Assembly: GCA_910591455.2 (NCBI GenBank)
Contig: OU342820.1
Span: 6,066,206 to 6,130,205, forward strand
Source of the DNA: Pholis gunnellus
Lineage: Eukaryota; Chordata; Actinopteri; Perciformes; Pholidae
Direction: 5' to 3'
Length of the DNA: 64,000 bases
Shown here: piece by piece, positions 10,028-22,107 of the stretch
How positions within the stretch are numbered: position 1 is the stretch's first letter
Layout of the letters: every line of letters starts with the position of its first letter
Notes under the pieces: model-generated
What the model was told of the DNA's origin: nothing
What the model saw: the letters and a program-made list of their open reading frames with translations, nothing else
Databases searched by the model: none
Made by a program: the position numbers and the translations under genes

Positions 10028-10236
10028 AGTGTTTTGATCTGCTTCCGACAGGGAATGGTGTTTCTCATGCAGGTCCCGCTGAGCGGATCCACGTCTTCCA
10101 CGATGACGAACGGAGCCTCCTCCAGCGTCACGATGGACATGTGGTCATCCTCCCTGGTCGCCGCGCCCCCGTACAGTTCATAGCGAGGCCACACGTGGTA
10201 CTTCATGGACAGGGAACCGTTCTCCCATTTACCCAC
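10028..10236 (-). CDS. grin2b: grin2b exon: ATD-S1 linker and start of S1
   Basis: This exon encodes the end of the ATD linker and the first strands of S1. The translation begins VGKWENGSLSMKYHVWPRYE, then a variable loop LYGGAATREDDH, then MSIVTLEEAPFVIVEDVDPL and SGTCMRNTIPCRKQIKTL. HxSIVTLEEAPFVIVE is the S1 opening signature, and CMRNTIPC provides two conserved cysteines. The ending VEDVDPL and the Asp/Thr usage sit between GluN2A and GluN2B. The acceptor is CTGCAG and the donor is GTGAGA. Length 209 nt, phase 0 in and 2 out. Mammalian GluN2B is about 206 nt here, so the variable loop differs by a codon. Confidence 0.96.
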
Positions 10237-11436
10237 CTGCAGCAGAGATACGCGGCAAAACAAAATAAGACGCTCAGATCTCATTTCGTATTTAGTTAGA
10301 TGCTAAGTACTCAAAAGCATGTCATTCTTTTGGGTTGGTTTTATTGCCTCATTTTCTGTTTTCTGGGTTTATTTGTGATTAGTCCATCTGTCAATAAAAC
10401 AACAGTATGGTAACAAATGAACAGGAGCATTTCATGACAATAACAAACAAATGAATACATGGGGGTAGAAAGCTAGCGGGAAGAGAGCAGAGAAGACAAA
10501 CCCCAAAAGAGGAGAGGAGGGAAAAGGCACCCAGCATAGAGAATGAGGAAAAGGTTAACGGGAAGGACACGACTGAAACTGGGGGAAAGAGCGGAATTCA
10601 GATGAAGACGGGAAGCTTGGGAGGGAACTGGATGGAGAGATTAAACGAATAAAAAGAGAAAAATGAGGAAACGGCTACATTTGCAGAGAGAAAAGAGTCA
10701 AGTGTGGCTGAGAAAGAAAGCCGAGAGGTGGAGCTCCTTCAGACGCAAAGTGTTGGCTCTTCTGCAGAGGAGCGTCCAGCTGCAGGTGTGGAGGGCACCT
10801 CCGCAGCACATTATGGCTTCACTCCGCTGAATCGGCGTCATCAGTTAGAAAAATGTCCCCCGTCACGTGGAACCATACCTGGAGGCTCTGCTTGCGCCCC
10901 TTTCCCCTAGAAGGGCCCACTCGGCCACTGTCACGGAGAGAAAGATGTGGGTGGAAATGGATATGGATCGGCAGCTAATTGGACACACGGCAATGGGAGA
11001 GAGGGCAGGACAGGGAGCCGAGGCGCGAGAGTGTAAAGTCTGGTTTGCGCACTCGTTAAATATGCAAATGTGCACACGCACGTGCATCACTCCAGGGAAG
11101 ACAGATTTGCCAAGGCTGCCTGGAGTGGACAAGTTAAGGCTGTGTATCTCTGGGGCACAATGCAGCCTTCTGGACCGGGAAGAAAAGAGAGCGAGCGGGA
11201 GCTCGTGAAAGAGACGGACAGGGATGGAGAGAAAGTAGGGGAGGGAGGTAGAGAAGAGGGTTAAAATCAGTCCGGAGGGGAGTAAGCTGGGAGCTGGACG
11301 CCGCGGAGTCTTCACGCTACTTCAAAAAGGTGCAGTGTAGGCACGGTTGTCGGAGCTGGAACTCATTAGGATCCAAGAAAAAGTGGTTCAGCTGGAAGTC
11401 AAGCTAAGAATTAAACATGAGCGAGGGAGCGGGAGC

Positions 11437-11459
11437 GGGGGGGGGGGGGGGGGGGGGGG
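11437..11459 (+). repeat. G23 homopolymer
   Basis: An uninterrupted G run within purine-rich intron sequence. The exact length is likely uncertain in any read set. Confidence 0.8.
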
Positions 11460-12563
11460 AGAGAAGAGAGGAGGTGGTGCAGACTGCAAGGGGAGAAAAG
11501 AGAGAGAAGAGAGAGGGGAGACAGGAGGGGAGCGATTCACCTTGTTCTCTGATCAGAGGACAGAATATAGATTAGAGAGGCGGAAGAAAGAGAGAAACAC
11601 TGAGAATAAAGAATAGGCAGAGTCGAAGGAGTCAGGCGGCAGGACACAGACACAATGGAGGGGGAGCGTGAGGAAACACAGATGCAGGCTGGTGACTTTG
11701 CAGGTGGCGCTGAGCATCAAGTTCGTTTGAGGGTGTTGGTTTCGGTGTATGACTCAGGATTAATGTCGCCCCGTCTGCACGACCGACGTCTCTTCCACCT
11801 GTACTTAAAGAATATGCATCACTCTAATCCGTTTCTCCATCTGTACAGTCGAGTTGTTAAACCTTTATATTCAGAGAAAGCTGACTGTGCATATGTTTGT
11901 ATTTTTACACACATGAGCCAGCCGCCCGGTACCGCCACAGTCTTTTAAATCGCAGATAAACGGATTCCTCAATTACAGACACGCAGACCAACTTCACCGT
12001 CTACCACCACGCGAGCGTAACGGATAGACTGTAAACTGTCGTTCCCGTGGAAGTGCATTTTCATTTTCATTTGGGAAAAACAAGGTAATAAAGTGTCAGA
12101 ACGAATCTGTGCGATCGTTTGTCTCGTTTGTTCAGCGCTGCATTACCGAGCACCTGTAGCTGCGTATAACGAGATTCAGGGGATCCTTGAATGACATTTG
12201 ACTACTGGACTACAAAAACATGAAGACGTGTAGGGGGGGGGGGGGGGGGGGACTTCATCGTTCTCCTCACTTGTGTTGCAAACTAGTTACTGTACGTGTC
12301 CGACAGCGAACATGGCATCCCCAAATATGAGTGCGGAGGATGCTATGGACGAGGGTTTCCACAGCGTATACGGCCGAAGACATGCAGCGGAGAGAGGCCC
12401 GGGCTGCATTCCCTCCAGAAAACGGAGCTGCCGACAGACGACACCAACTGGCGGTGTATTTACTCAAATGGCCAACAGAAACAGCATCATCCTGCTGCAA
12501 CGAATGTCAGCGTGGGCAGTTTCTGTTGGCTGCTGTCGCCGACGCCAATGAACCCCCAGAGAG

Positions 12564-12598
<35 letters not shown>

Positions 12599-13482
12599 TA
12601 CTATGCGTGAAAGTTTTCCTACTCACTTGGGACAGAAGTGTGCTTCAGGAACCGAGACCAGCGGGGCCAAGCGGGCCAGACGACCATGGAGTGAGTATTT
12701 TTGGGCTGTTATCAGCTGTTCTGTTGAGTCTCTCTTTGCGAAATGTTTAGTGTATTTTTAAGTTGGGCTTTTATTGTGAAAGGTAAAAACAGTGAAGGAG
12801 TGAAGCTGTAATGTGATGCTGCTGACAATGTGGTTGTAACTACAGAGCCTCCATGTTTTTACTTTATTATCTGCAATAGTACAGGCGCAACTCGGCCACA
12901 GTACGTTTTTGACTGGCCGTCGGTAACTTGTGCGCAATGCATCCTGGGACATGTAGGCACTGCCGGCACGGCTCCACGAAGAGGAGGACTCCGCTTTCTC
13001 GGTCAATAAAGCGTGCACTGAGGAATTTATTGCTCCATCAGCACTGATTGGCCATTGACATTAAAAGGTGGCAAATTTACCCTGTAAGCAAATCCAACCA
13101 TTACCGAGATGATGTTTAGTGGAAGCCTACGTACTATGAGCAACGTGCAGCACAACATGCACATATTACTTCTCCTATCTGACCACTCGATGATGATGCT
13201 GCACACTCCACAAATGATCCTGTACTAGCTTCCCAAACTTTTCAAAAACGAACAGACCAGCATTCTTACTCCATCATCACTCTGGAGGCCCGTGTGCTGC
13301 GCCGTGTGTTGCTCAAAGGCACCTTCGCCGAGTTGATAGCATCTAATCAGAGCGGCGCCTGTAAAGCTTAAGGCTTAAAATGCTTAAAAAGTGAAAATCA
13401 GATGATAAGGGCTGCAGATAGACAGACAGATACTGGTGGACCGATCAGGTACAGTACTTACAGGACACCGCTGAGCATAGAT

Positions 13483-13483
<1 letters not shown>

Positions 13484-13519
<36 letters not shown>
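13484..13519 (+). repeat. (CA)n microsatellite beside an ATD-exon donor
   Basis: Eighteen CA units. In the transcript it is (UG)n that begins 35 nt after the junction of the 13554-13668 exon, in the range where UG-binding proteins such as CELF or TDP-43 act. Confidence 0.95.
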
Positions 13520-13520
<1 letters not shown>

Positions 13521-13553
13521 CTTGCTCCTTCTCCTCTCCTGTGTCTCTCTCAC

Positions 13554-13668
13554 CCTCTCCCACTGCCTCTCCTTGTTGAGCAGAATGATGACCAGCTTGG
13601 GGTGCATCTGGTATCCGTCCTCGCTGAACGACAGATTACGCCCCTCGAACGTCACATTCATCAGGTAC
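13554..13668 (-). CDS. grin2b: grin2b exon: end of ATD (lower lobe)
   Basis: This exon encodes the end of the ATD R2 lobe. After a split Arg codon (AG+G) it reads [20 protein letters not shown] and then MHPKLVIILLNKERQWER, nearly identical to mammalian GluN2B ([20 protein letters not shown]). The GluN2A counterpart reads [20 protein letters not shown], so this exon supports the GluN2B call strongly. NVT and NLS are potential N-glycosylation sites. The acceptor is CTACAG and the donor is GTGAGA. Its 115 nt equals the exon length I recall for mammals. Confidence 0.98.
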
Positions 13669-14067
13669 CTGTAGAGGGAAACATCGAGTAGTGAGAGACA
13701 AGAGAGACTCATTGAGACGTACATCGCTTCCTGAGAAAAGCTCCTCACATGTTTTATTTGCTCCGCGCGTCGATATCATGACGCAGTTTCCCAAAGATTG
13801 AAGTTTCACGGTATGTCGATCTATCTTTTAAGCATTTATCTTTTCAGGCAAACCCACGGACGTGACACAAATCCATCATATGCCGGGAAACGGCTATCGG
13901 CCGACGTCTAAGCAGGGTTTTCGTCGACAGATGAACGTTCATTAGTCATCAGCTGCAAACAGGCAGTTGAGCAAAAGACAGCATTTTGAGACGGGACGGA
14001 GGAGAAGCAATCTTTTCCGATCATCCCAGGTCCAATGTGTTCACTCTTTGCTGAAGTGACTTTGAAG

Positions 14068-14586
14068 GAGTCGTACGTCATTATGGGAAATATGCCCGTT
14101 TGCTTCGTGAGTTCGATGAACCAGATTGATACCACATGTCTCTCCATTGAATATGAAGCTACAGCCAGCGGCCTGTTAGCTTAGCTTAGCGTAAAGGCTG
14201 GAAACAGGGGGACACACAGCTAGCACGGCTCTGCCCAATTGCAACAACCCCCCCCCCCCCCTCTAAAGCTCACCAGCTAACACGTTATACCTTGATTGTT
14301 TGATTTGTAAAACGTACTCGCTCATGTTTACTGGGAGCTATGTGCTGAGCTCTTTCACGGCAGGGAGCAGTTGCCAGGCAACCAGCTGAAATCCGAGGAA
14401 GTCAGTTGTCCCGGCCAAGAAATAGTTCACAACCCATTGTTGTTTTTATGAAACAACAATGTCAAAGAAGCATGATGTGTTAATTAGAGAGCTTTAGAGG
14501 TGCTGGTTGGTGGATTTTGTTCCCGTTGGATAGTGCCAGGCTAGCTGTTTCCCCTCGTCTCCAGTCTTTGTGCTAAGCTAAGCTAA
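14068..14586 (+). repeat. Foldback-type repeat, family B, copy 1, with (TTAGC)3 and (GCTAA)3 ends
   Basis: A core at 14176-14586 begins TTAGCTTAGCTTAGC and ends with its exact reverse complement GCTAAGCTAAGCTAA. Further inside, CTCTAAAGCTC near 14261 pairs with GAGCTTTAGAG near 14490, and GCTAACACG pairs roughly with GTGTTAATT. It is thus an imperfect long inverted repeat with a unique centre. A left flank from about 14068 (GGGAAATATGCCCGTTTGC and ATATGAAGCTACAGCC) belongs to the same family as I recall it from other fish introns. No transposase is present. Confidence 0.8.
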
Positions 14587-15008
14587 CCACCCCACGTTTC
14601 CTGGGCTGAATGGAGATTTCTGCACGTCTGCCTGCCAACCTGTCAAGGAAGTGATGCTGACACAATAAACACTGAACTCCTCCATCCTCATCATCCCGTC
14701 CTCAGAGCAGCTCAAGTGCCACCAGAATACTGAATATGAAATCACTGCTGGGACACCACTATTTCTTTTGTATAAACATTTTAAAATATATATTTTTTTA
14801 AATTGCACTTTAAATCAGCAAATACAAACAAAAGCATTCAAAATGAAATATGCATTATTATTATGTACTCATGGACGCATGGATGACTAGATAAAAAAAG
14901 CTCTGGAGAGACAATATGCAGCTTGTGTCTGGCATTAAATGTAACGTAAAAGAAACAAACAAGTACTAGCCCATATGATACGGCAACAGCAGCTTGTCAG
15001 ATCACTGT

Positions 15009-15013
<5 letters not shown>

Positions 15014-15061
<48 letters not shown>
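15014..15061 (+). repeat. (TG)24 microsatellite
   Basis: A perfect TG repeat deep in an intron, followed by further (CA)n blocks at 15184-15221 and 15353-15392. Confidence 0.95.
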
Positions 15062-15063
<2 letters not shown>

Positions 15064-15343
15064 TGGCTCTGTGTGTCTGCTTCAGTCGGTGTGTTCTGTT
15101 TGGCGCAGAAAGAGAAACGGAGAGAAAGCAGCATTGTTTCTGTCAGGTGAAATCATTTCACCTCCCTTCAAGTAAACACAACATACACACACACACACGC
15201 ACACACACACACACACACACAGCACTCAACACTGTATTCTCTTGCAGTGATTATGGTGTATGTGCGTGGGAGTGTGTAAGTGTGTGTATATGAGAACAGG
15301 AATGTTTAAGTCAGGCGAACTCAAATCACTTCACTGTCATCCC

Positions 15344-15385
<42 letters not shown>

Positions 15386-15502
15386 ACACACACTTTGTCT
15401 TTAACTCTTTCACTTCCTCACCCTTTACTCCCTCTCTTCTCCCCTCTCTCGCTCTCTCTGACTGTTTCCATGGAAACTCTCTGCCTCAAAACCATGCACA
15501 AC

Positions 15503-15550
15503 ATACATATATATATATACGTGTGTATATATATATATGTATGTATGTAG
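15503..15550 (+). repeat. (AT)n/(GT)n compound repeat
   Basis: Alternating ATAT and GTGT/GTAT units around a central ACGTGTGTAT, partly self-complementary. Confidence 0.85.
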
Positions 15551-17005
15551 ATGAATATATAAATAACAAAAACAAAAGGTGCGTGTGTCTGGAGACTTGG
15601 TGTGCTGATGGGGTCTGTCAGCAGCGGACTGGGACCAGTATCAGGACACACCGGCACCAGCTGAACCAGTTTGTCTCGCACCATTGTGTTCTTCAGGAGG
15701 GCGCGACCAAGCTCAACCGTACTGCAGCGGCACCTCAACGTTACCCGACCACCTCACTGCTGCACTCAAACATCACCGTGTTCGACCTTTAACCCCGTCT
15801 TGACTTTGAAGCCGGAACAGATCCCGGATCAGAACACGAGGCTAAAGCCTGGAGGAAGCCACGCAGGAATGTTTTTTTTTAAAATGATTGTTTCTATGAA
15901 TAAATGTATCTCGTAGGTGTCTATGCAGGTCCTATGCACATGGAGTGACTGATGTAGATGCCAAGCTTCCTCACTCCATTTCCTGTGTTAAATATTGATA
16001 TTTTCGATGGGCCGTGATGAGCAGAATCATCCAGCATCATGGCGTCTCATGCGGCCCCATGTGTCCGGCTAAACCGCCCCATCCTGTAGTAGAGCCTTGG
16101 CACTGACACAGCGTGCACAGAATCTGCTGCATAAATCATCAGCCATTTACAAAATGACATGACGCTGCGCCCCCTTTAATCTTTACCAAGCAAGCTATTG
16201 TTACGAGCAACAACGTGGGGCCTTTGTGTGCGTCTCCGCGCGCGCGCGAGCGCGTGCGTGTGTGTGTGTGTGTGTGTGTGCGTGTGCGCACGTTGACGGC
16301 AGTAACCGAGCGAAACGCAAGCATATGTGTGTTGCCATGGCACCCACAACCGCTGTGACTTCCAAGCCAATCTGGTGGGTTACTATGGGAACGGTAATCT
16401 CGCAGAGGGTGGGAATGAAAGAGAGAGAGAGCGAGAGAGAGAGGTGGGATTCAAAGAGGGAGGGGATGGTGGGACATATTACTATGAGACTGCAACGCTC
16501 TCCTCTCCCGTCACACCGGGACTTACAGGAGGCCACTTTGTGTCCCACCCGTGTGACCACATCCGCTCTCCGTCACCTCCTCTGACCCCCCCCCCCCAAT
16601 CACACATGCACACGCTAAAAAAAAACAGTGCGCGCAGCACATCAGCATCTGGAAGCGGGTGCCGGGTGACTGATTCCCCCCCCCCCTGCCATCGGTTCCT
16701 ACAGTATGTGTCACGAGATGGCGTTAAGTAACGTGCACGCTAAGAATGCTAGTATGCACACATCCACCCCCGCACTAAACCCCCGCGTGTTTAGATATCC
16801 TGTCGAACCAGTCGGTGATCGAGGAGAGCACATCTCAGCCGCACTGTACGGCGGGTGAGTTGATATTCAAACAGCAGCTGTCTCCACCTGGTGACACTGA
16901 CTCAACAGTAACAATATCCGCTTCATAAACTGCCTCGTCTCCTTATGCAGACACTTTGATGTCATTTTTTTTGCCATTGTAAATCAGAACAACTTAGTGC
17001 CAGGT

Positions 17006-17007
<2 letters not shown>

Positions 17008-17053
<46 letters not shown>
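17008..17053 (+). repeat. (CA)n microsatellite
   Basis: About 22 CA units. Confidence 0.95.
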
Positions 17054-17054
<1 letters not shown>

Positions 17055-17934
17055 CGCCATGCTAACTCCATGGCCTGACACAGATACGTTTTAGCGCATG
17101 CTCCGGTGTGAATAATGGAGGAGTTGCGTGAAATATTGATAAGTCAGTTTTAATAAATTAACCCTGACGTGAATTAGTCATGAGTTACACTCCTCAGCAA
17201 TTACTGTGGTGCAATGTACTTATTGGGTTTGTAGAGGAGGAATTTATATGGAGAATGATAACATGCCCCATACGGCCCGACAAAAAAAATAGAAATACTG
17301 TAGCTTTGCTGCCTGTACACTTGGGGTACACAGTGTGAATGTGAGGGGAGGTGTGAAATTGTTGTGCGTGTTGTTTGCGCATGTATGCATGTAGTGGTGT
17401 GTGTGTGTGTGTACTCAGACATGGGACCTGAGCGTGTAAACAGAGTAATAAATCGTGCTAAAAGGGAAGAGAGCGCAGGGACGACGAGGCCGGAGGGAGA
17501 AGGACTGAGGAGCTCTGATTTATTGTCGACAAATGATAGACAGCACTTAATTAAAAGTATTATGAAATTCATTTAAAATGACAACCCTTGGAAATAGTTG
17601 GTAAAAAACACTTGAGGATTCTTAACTCATAAGAAGCCGGTATTATAGTAGCCGGCAGAAGAGGGAATCAGGGGGTGGAGGAGCAAAAAAGAGACAATAA
17701 TGTGATAGAAATGAGAGAGAAAAATGATTATGTGAGAAAAAAATAAAGAAAAAGAGATGTAGTGACAGAGACAGAGAGAAGGAAGCGAGAAGAAAGAGGG
17801 CAGGAGCACCCTGACCTAGTTCTAATCAGGCCCCATCACAAACCAGGTACCTTTTTAACACCTCCCACTGGCCTGCCCCATAAACACACACTCAGCTGGC
17901 TTTTATGGACTCAGTCTGAAATAGCAAGAGCAAG

Positions 17935-17937
<3 letters not shown>

Positions 17938-17976
<39 letters not shown>
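17938..17976 (+). repeat. (CA)n microsatellite
   Basis: About 18 CA units, ending in an AAACACA variant. Confidence 0.95.
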
Positions 17977-17980
<4 letters not shown>

Positions 17981-20900
17981 GAGGTGGACGCACACTCATC
18001 CCTCAGCTCAGTAGGGTCACGACGGTGCTTCGGAGTTTGCCGCACGGAGTGGGGCACACACGCACGCACGCAAACACATGCGCTCCATTGAAAGCCTCGC
18101 CGGGGCCACGGAAGTTCAAAAATGTCCACAGAGCTTAAAAGCACTTGACACCTTTCCAAGTCCGAGCTCATTTGGAACCTGTCCACGTCTGGCAAGGTCA
18201 GGGCCGCTGTTGTCAAACTCATGATTCTCACACTGTTGTGTATTGCTCACCAGTGGTCTCTCTCTCCCCCCCCCCCCTCACTGTGTCTTTTGCTCTCTGC
18301 GCTTTTGCTCTCTTCTTCCTCTTTCTGCTATCTCCATTTGTCAGGCTCACACACTGTAGCATTAGCAGGAATGTCACAGTGCCGGCTACAGAGGACTTCA
18401 TTTACTTAGCCGAGTAGTGACGCGTCCTCCTCTTGTGGTATTCTGCGAAGCTCTGAGGGCTGAACAAGGAAACGCTAAGCGGAGAGGGATCGCCATGATG
18501 TATGGCTTTATAAAGTCAAGTAGATGGCCGAGAGCAATGCGGCGATTCCTCATCATTCAACGGCAGACTGCTCATGTAAACTAGATGTGATTTACATATT
18601 TGCCATGCGTCCCTTACTGACTTAACCCGTTCATTAATCTGCAACCTTGAAAGGCATGTGATGTGATGTGTGATCAGAAACTCAGAAAAAAAAATCTCTA
18701 GTCCGTCTCGGATTACATCTGAAGCAGAGAAATAGGCCGAGCGTTTCCTGAGTCACGCTCACTCCACAGTTAAAATAGTCGTTCTTCATGAGTTGGAGAT
18801 ATTCTTTGAGAGGCGGAAGTCACGTCGTTCTCTAAACCAGAGACTTCCCGACCAGGGGAACTTGTACAGTATCCCTAGTATGAAAAAAATAAAAATAAAA
18901 TATCTCAGAGCAGAAACTGAGCTTTAGAGAACGAGGCTTCGTTTTCCGAGCTATTACGCGTCATTCTCGACGGCTCAGAATTAATTGTGACTTTATCTGA
19001 TTTATTAATGACGCGTGAACTCACTGGCGAGCGCCACTGATTATAAGATCTTCCTGCCCTACGAAAGAGCCTTTTGTTTGAGTTCCCTTTCCACCGATCT
19101 TTCATCTATTCACCCATTAATTCACTTAGTATGGCACCAACCAGGACAGTGAGGCATCCAACCCACCGACCAAACAGCCAGGCCAGCCGCGAGGCGACCA
19201 GCCATTCATTCACTCCCTGGTATATATAGACTGTAGGCCAAATGCTAATCTCTTGATTGAACACTAGAAGACAAAGGTTATCACCGAACAAATTTAGTTA
19301 AGGCAGCGAGGGGCAAAGGATCTTAGCAGCGCTCGCAACTGATCTAATCATCAACACGGCTAAGTTGATTATAACACTGCAGGTCTGGAGCGCAGACGAT
19401 GGCTGGGAAGGAGCAGGGGAGAGGAGACGAGAGGAGAGGAGAGGAAATGAGAAGAGAGGAGAAGACAAAAAGGTGTGAACAGATAAAAACAAGAGCAGAG
19501 CCGCTCTCGACAGAAGAGAATCAAGTGGGACAAAGCAGACCGGGGCGGAACAAAAGGAGAGGACTATACAGGGCAACGAGTGGACGGAGAGAGGAGAAGA
19601 TGACGGAGCAGAGAGACAGAAAAGAGCGGCACACGGCAGCAGAACGGGGGAGGGGGGTGGGGGTGAGGGGGGGGGGTTGAATTCTGGGGCAACAGCAGCT
19701 GTCATAAACTCCCACCGTTATCTCGGGAAGCGGCGAGCAGCAGCGGTGAAACAAATGCAAAGCTTCAGAAAGGAAAGCGGACAAGCAACACACGCGGGGG
19801 TTGAAATGAGATCTGAAGAGTTTACTTGGACGGACAACAAAGCTCCGCTGCCTCAGCGCGGGGATGCGGTTAAGCTCGGAGCACGAGCGTTGAGAAATCC
19901 CGAAAAGGTGCGCGTCTGCAGCAGGTGTCTGCTTCCTCCTGTGAGCGTGGAAACTTCTGGAGGGCAGAGGGAGACTTTTGTGTCCGTCTGAACACAAGTG
20001 TGAGTCACTGCCAGAGGGTTTCTGATATGTCATTGAGTAGGAAACCAGACTGGTGTCCTAGAAGACTCCTTCGCACACACAAACACACACACATCTGGCC
20101 TTGACGGTGTCTATTTAGCCCAATAAAAACACACACAGCTACAGTCGACACACATTTAGAGAGGCAGAGAGGGGTTGGAACTGCCCCTGAATATAATGCA
20201 GTGCTGAGCTCTGGAGCGCAGCACGACAGAGGGGCTACAGTGTTCGCCGACTGAAACGCCATTGGGACCAATTAGGCAGCGAGCGGAGCAAAGCGCCGCC
20301 GAACGCTGCGCCTCGCAACCAGTTCAAAAGGCCTGCTGCTGAGACGGACAGCTGAGGGGGTGGGCTCGGATTTTTCCTGAGGAAGGGGGGGCATGTGAAG
20401 AGGGCTGTTATGTGTGTGAAGGGTATTATTACGTGTGGGGGGGGGAGGATGATCACAGTTTGCAGGGGATGAAGGCGCACGCGTGTGTGTGTGTGTGTGA
20501 GTTCGCCAGCATCTGCTGCGTCCGAGGTTGTGCTGATCCGCGCCAGGACTCTCGTGTTGATGCCACGCCAACTGAACCGGCGCACCTTTTTTTTAAAGCT
20601 GCTGTGTGTGTGTGTGTGTGTGTGGCATTTGAGCATCCGTAAATCACCGTCACATAACATTTGGAGACATTAGTGTGGTTGCGAACGAATGAGACCACTG
20701 CTGAGACGCGTGGCCTCCGTACTGTATTACATATTGTACGCCACAGAGCTAGTTATCATGGGATGTGTGCAGGTTGCTTTAAGGGCAAAAAAAGGGAGCT
20801 TGTTTTCATGCACGCTAAGCGGGGAAAAAAGAACGCCATTCCTGCAGTGCTTCTCACAATAACGGACACCGTAATGATTTGAAATCCGAGAGAGGGAGAG

Positions 20901-21237
20901 TGCAGACATGTGGCAGCATTCAACAGGAAGTGGAACTTTGAAATGCAGTCTTCATTTTGAAGAACACAAACAATATAATGCCAATATGTGAAATATACAG
21001 ATACCAATTAACTTTGTCCCAGCTTCAAAGTACACATTTCAACACTGAAGATGTCATGTATATTCAAAGTCCGATATAAAAAGGCTCCTACAAGGGCAGC
21101 CTTTTTATTCATCAACTCCTTCTTTCTCCACTTTAGAGAAGCAACATCTCCTTTGTTGCCCTCAGCGTCCCCGAATCCACTCCACCACTTCATTATCTAC
21201 TGCTGTACTCGGGCAGAGTGAGAGTGAAATGAGAGGA

Positions 21238-21650
21238 TACCGCTCTCATATCTGCTCGTTGAATATGAAATAAAGTATATATATCTACACTATATAAATT
21301 AGCTTAGCTTAGCATGAAGACTGTGGGGAAGACTGTGGGAAACGGCTAAGCCTGAAGGTAACGGAGTCCGCCCGGCAGCTCGTCTAAAGCTCGCTGAATA
21401 ACATGTTTTATCTTCTTTGCTCAATTTGTACAAAAACCAAAGTGTAACAGCAACAATTGCCTGTTTTCCAGGGGGGATTATGCGTCGGACTATTTATCGG
21501 CGCGGAGCAGTATCTTCTGGAAACTGTTGCCTGGCACTCGATATAACGTGTCAATTTGATACGCTTTAGATGTGCTGGTGAGCAGATTTTGTTACCTTAG
21601 GCCAGAGCCAGGCTAGCTGTTATTCTAGTCTTTGTGCTAAGCTAAGCTAA
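21238..21650 (+). repeat. Foldback-type repeat, family B, copy 2
   Basis: Same family as 14068-14586. It has TTAGCTTAGCTTAGC at 21299-21313 and GCTAAGCTAAGCTAA at 21636-21650. Shared internal words include GGCTAGCTGTT and AGTCTTTGTGCTAAGC on the right and ATATGAA on the left. The core is shorter (352 against 411 bp). Both copies read in the same direction. Confidence 0.8.
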
Positions 21651-21870
21651 CGATACGAGATGATGTGTAAACACATTGTTAATCAATGCTGCAAACAAAG
21701 GGCAGTTCTACAGACATACAGCTAACGTGGTGCACTGTTCACTAGCCGTCCACCTCACGTGACGACGACCACGCGGCTCATTTTCTATCATGGGGACTCG
21801 CGAGTTCACCGCTTTCTTGCGAGCGAGTCCAAAGTGAGACTCTTCGATCCGGCCTCCGTCCGTCACTCAC

Positions 21871-22063
21871 CTGAGCACTTCGTTGGGGTTGCCTGAGATG
21901 GGGGTCTTCTTGTCCGGGGCCCCGTGGCACTCGGCCTTCAGCAGGGTGTGAGGTCCGCGGTCCATCATCATGGTGGAGGTTGCCATGGTGATGATGGCCA
22001 CGCCGTCGCGAACGCGGGCCTCCAGGCCGTAGTCCCACTCGTCGTAGGACACGGAGAGCAGCC
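21871..22063 (-). CDS. grin2b: grin2b exon: ATD segment with zinc-ligand Glu and fast-evolving loop
   Basis: The exon completes a split Gly codon, then reads LLSVSYDEWDYGLEARVRDG and VAIITMATSTMMMDRGPHTL, then a loop LKAECHGAPDKKTPISGNPN and EVL. The opening SYDEWDYGLxARVRDG is almost identical to mammalian GluN2B and contains Glu284, a zinc ligand in mammalian ATD structures. From TMATS onward it diverges sharply from mammals and is three codons longer, with one conserved Cys kept. The acceptor is GCCCAG after a (CT)n tract and the donor is GTGAGT. Phase 1 in, 2 out. In human GRIN2B this segment is, as I recall, part of a single larger exon. Confidence 0.95.
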
Positions 22064-22079
22064 CTGGGCGGACAAAGCG

Positions 22080-22107
22080 AGAAGAGGAGAGAGAGAGAGA
22101 GAGAGGG
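22080..22107 (-). promoter_or_regulatory. (CT)n polypyrimidine tract at 3' splice site
   Basis: GA repeat on the plus strand, (CU)n in the transcript, about 17-44 nt upstream of the acceptor of the 21871-22063 exon. Confidence 0.6.

Larger units (their letters stand above)
10237..13553 (-). other. grin2b: Intron between last ATD exon and linker exon
   Basis: A 3.3-kb GT-AG intron. It is purine-rich on the plus strand from about 10440 to 11650, with G23 at 11437-11459 and G19 at 12233-12251, and (TG)n at 12567-12597 and (CA)n at 13484-13519. Open frames at 12273-12750 have no recognisable homology and end in repeat translation. Confidence 0.85.
13669..21870 (-). other. grin2b: Intron between the divergent ATD exon and the last ATD exon
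   Basis: An 8.2-kb GT-AG intron. It carries two copies of a foldback-type repeat (about 14068-14586 and 21238-21650), many (CA)n/(TG)n blocks (15014-15061, 15184-15221, 15353-15392, 16256-16282, 17008-17053, 17938-17976, 20481-20500, 20603-20624), an AT/GT compound repeat at 15503-15550 and purine-rich stretches near 19400-19680. No coding gene is recognised. Confidence 0.85.

Noticed and set aside
10863..11315. 150-codon minus-strand frame
   Set aside because: Ser/Leu-rich translation of a purine-rich plus strand; no conserved feature.
12273..12750. Cluster of open frames with non-repeat amino acids
   Set aside because: I considered a retrocopy or nested gene, but no frame resembles a known family and all end in the TG repeat.
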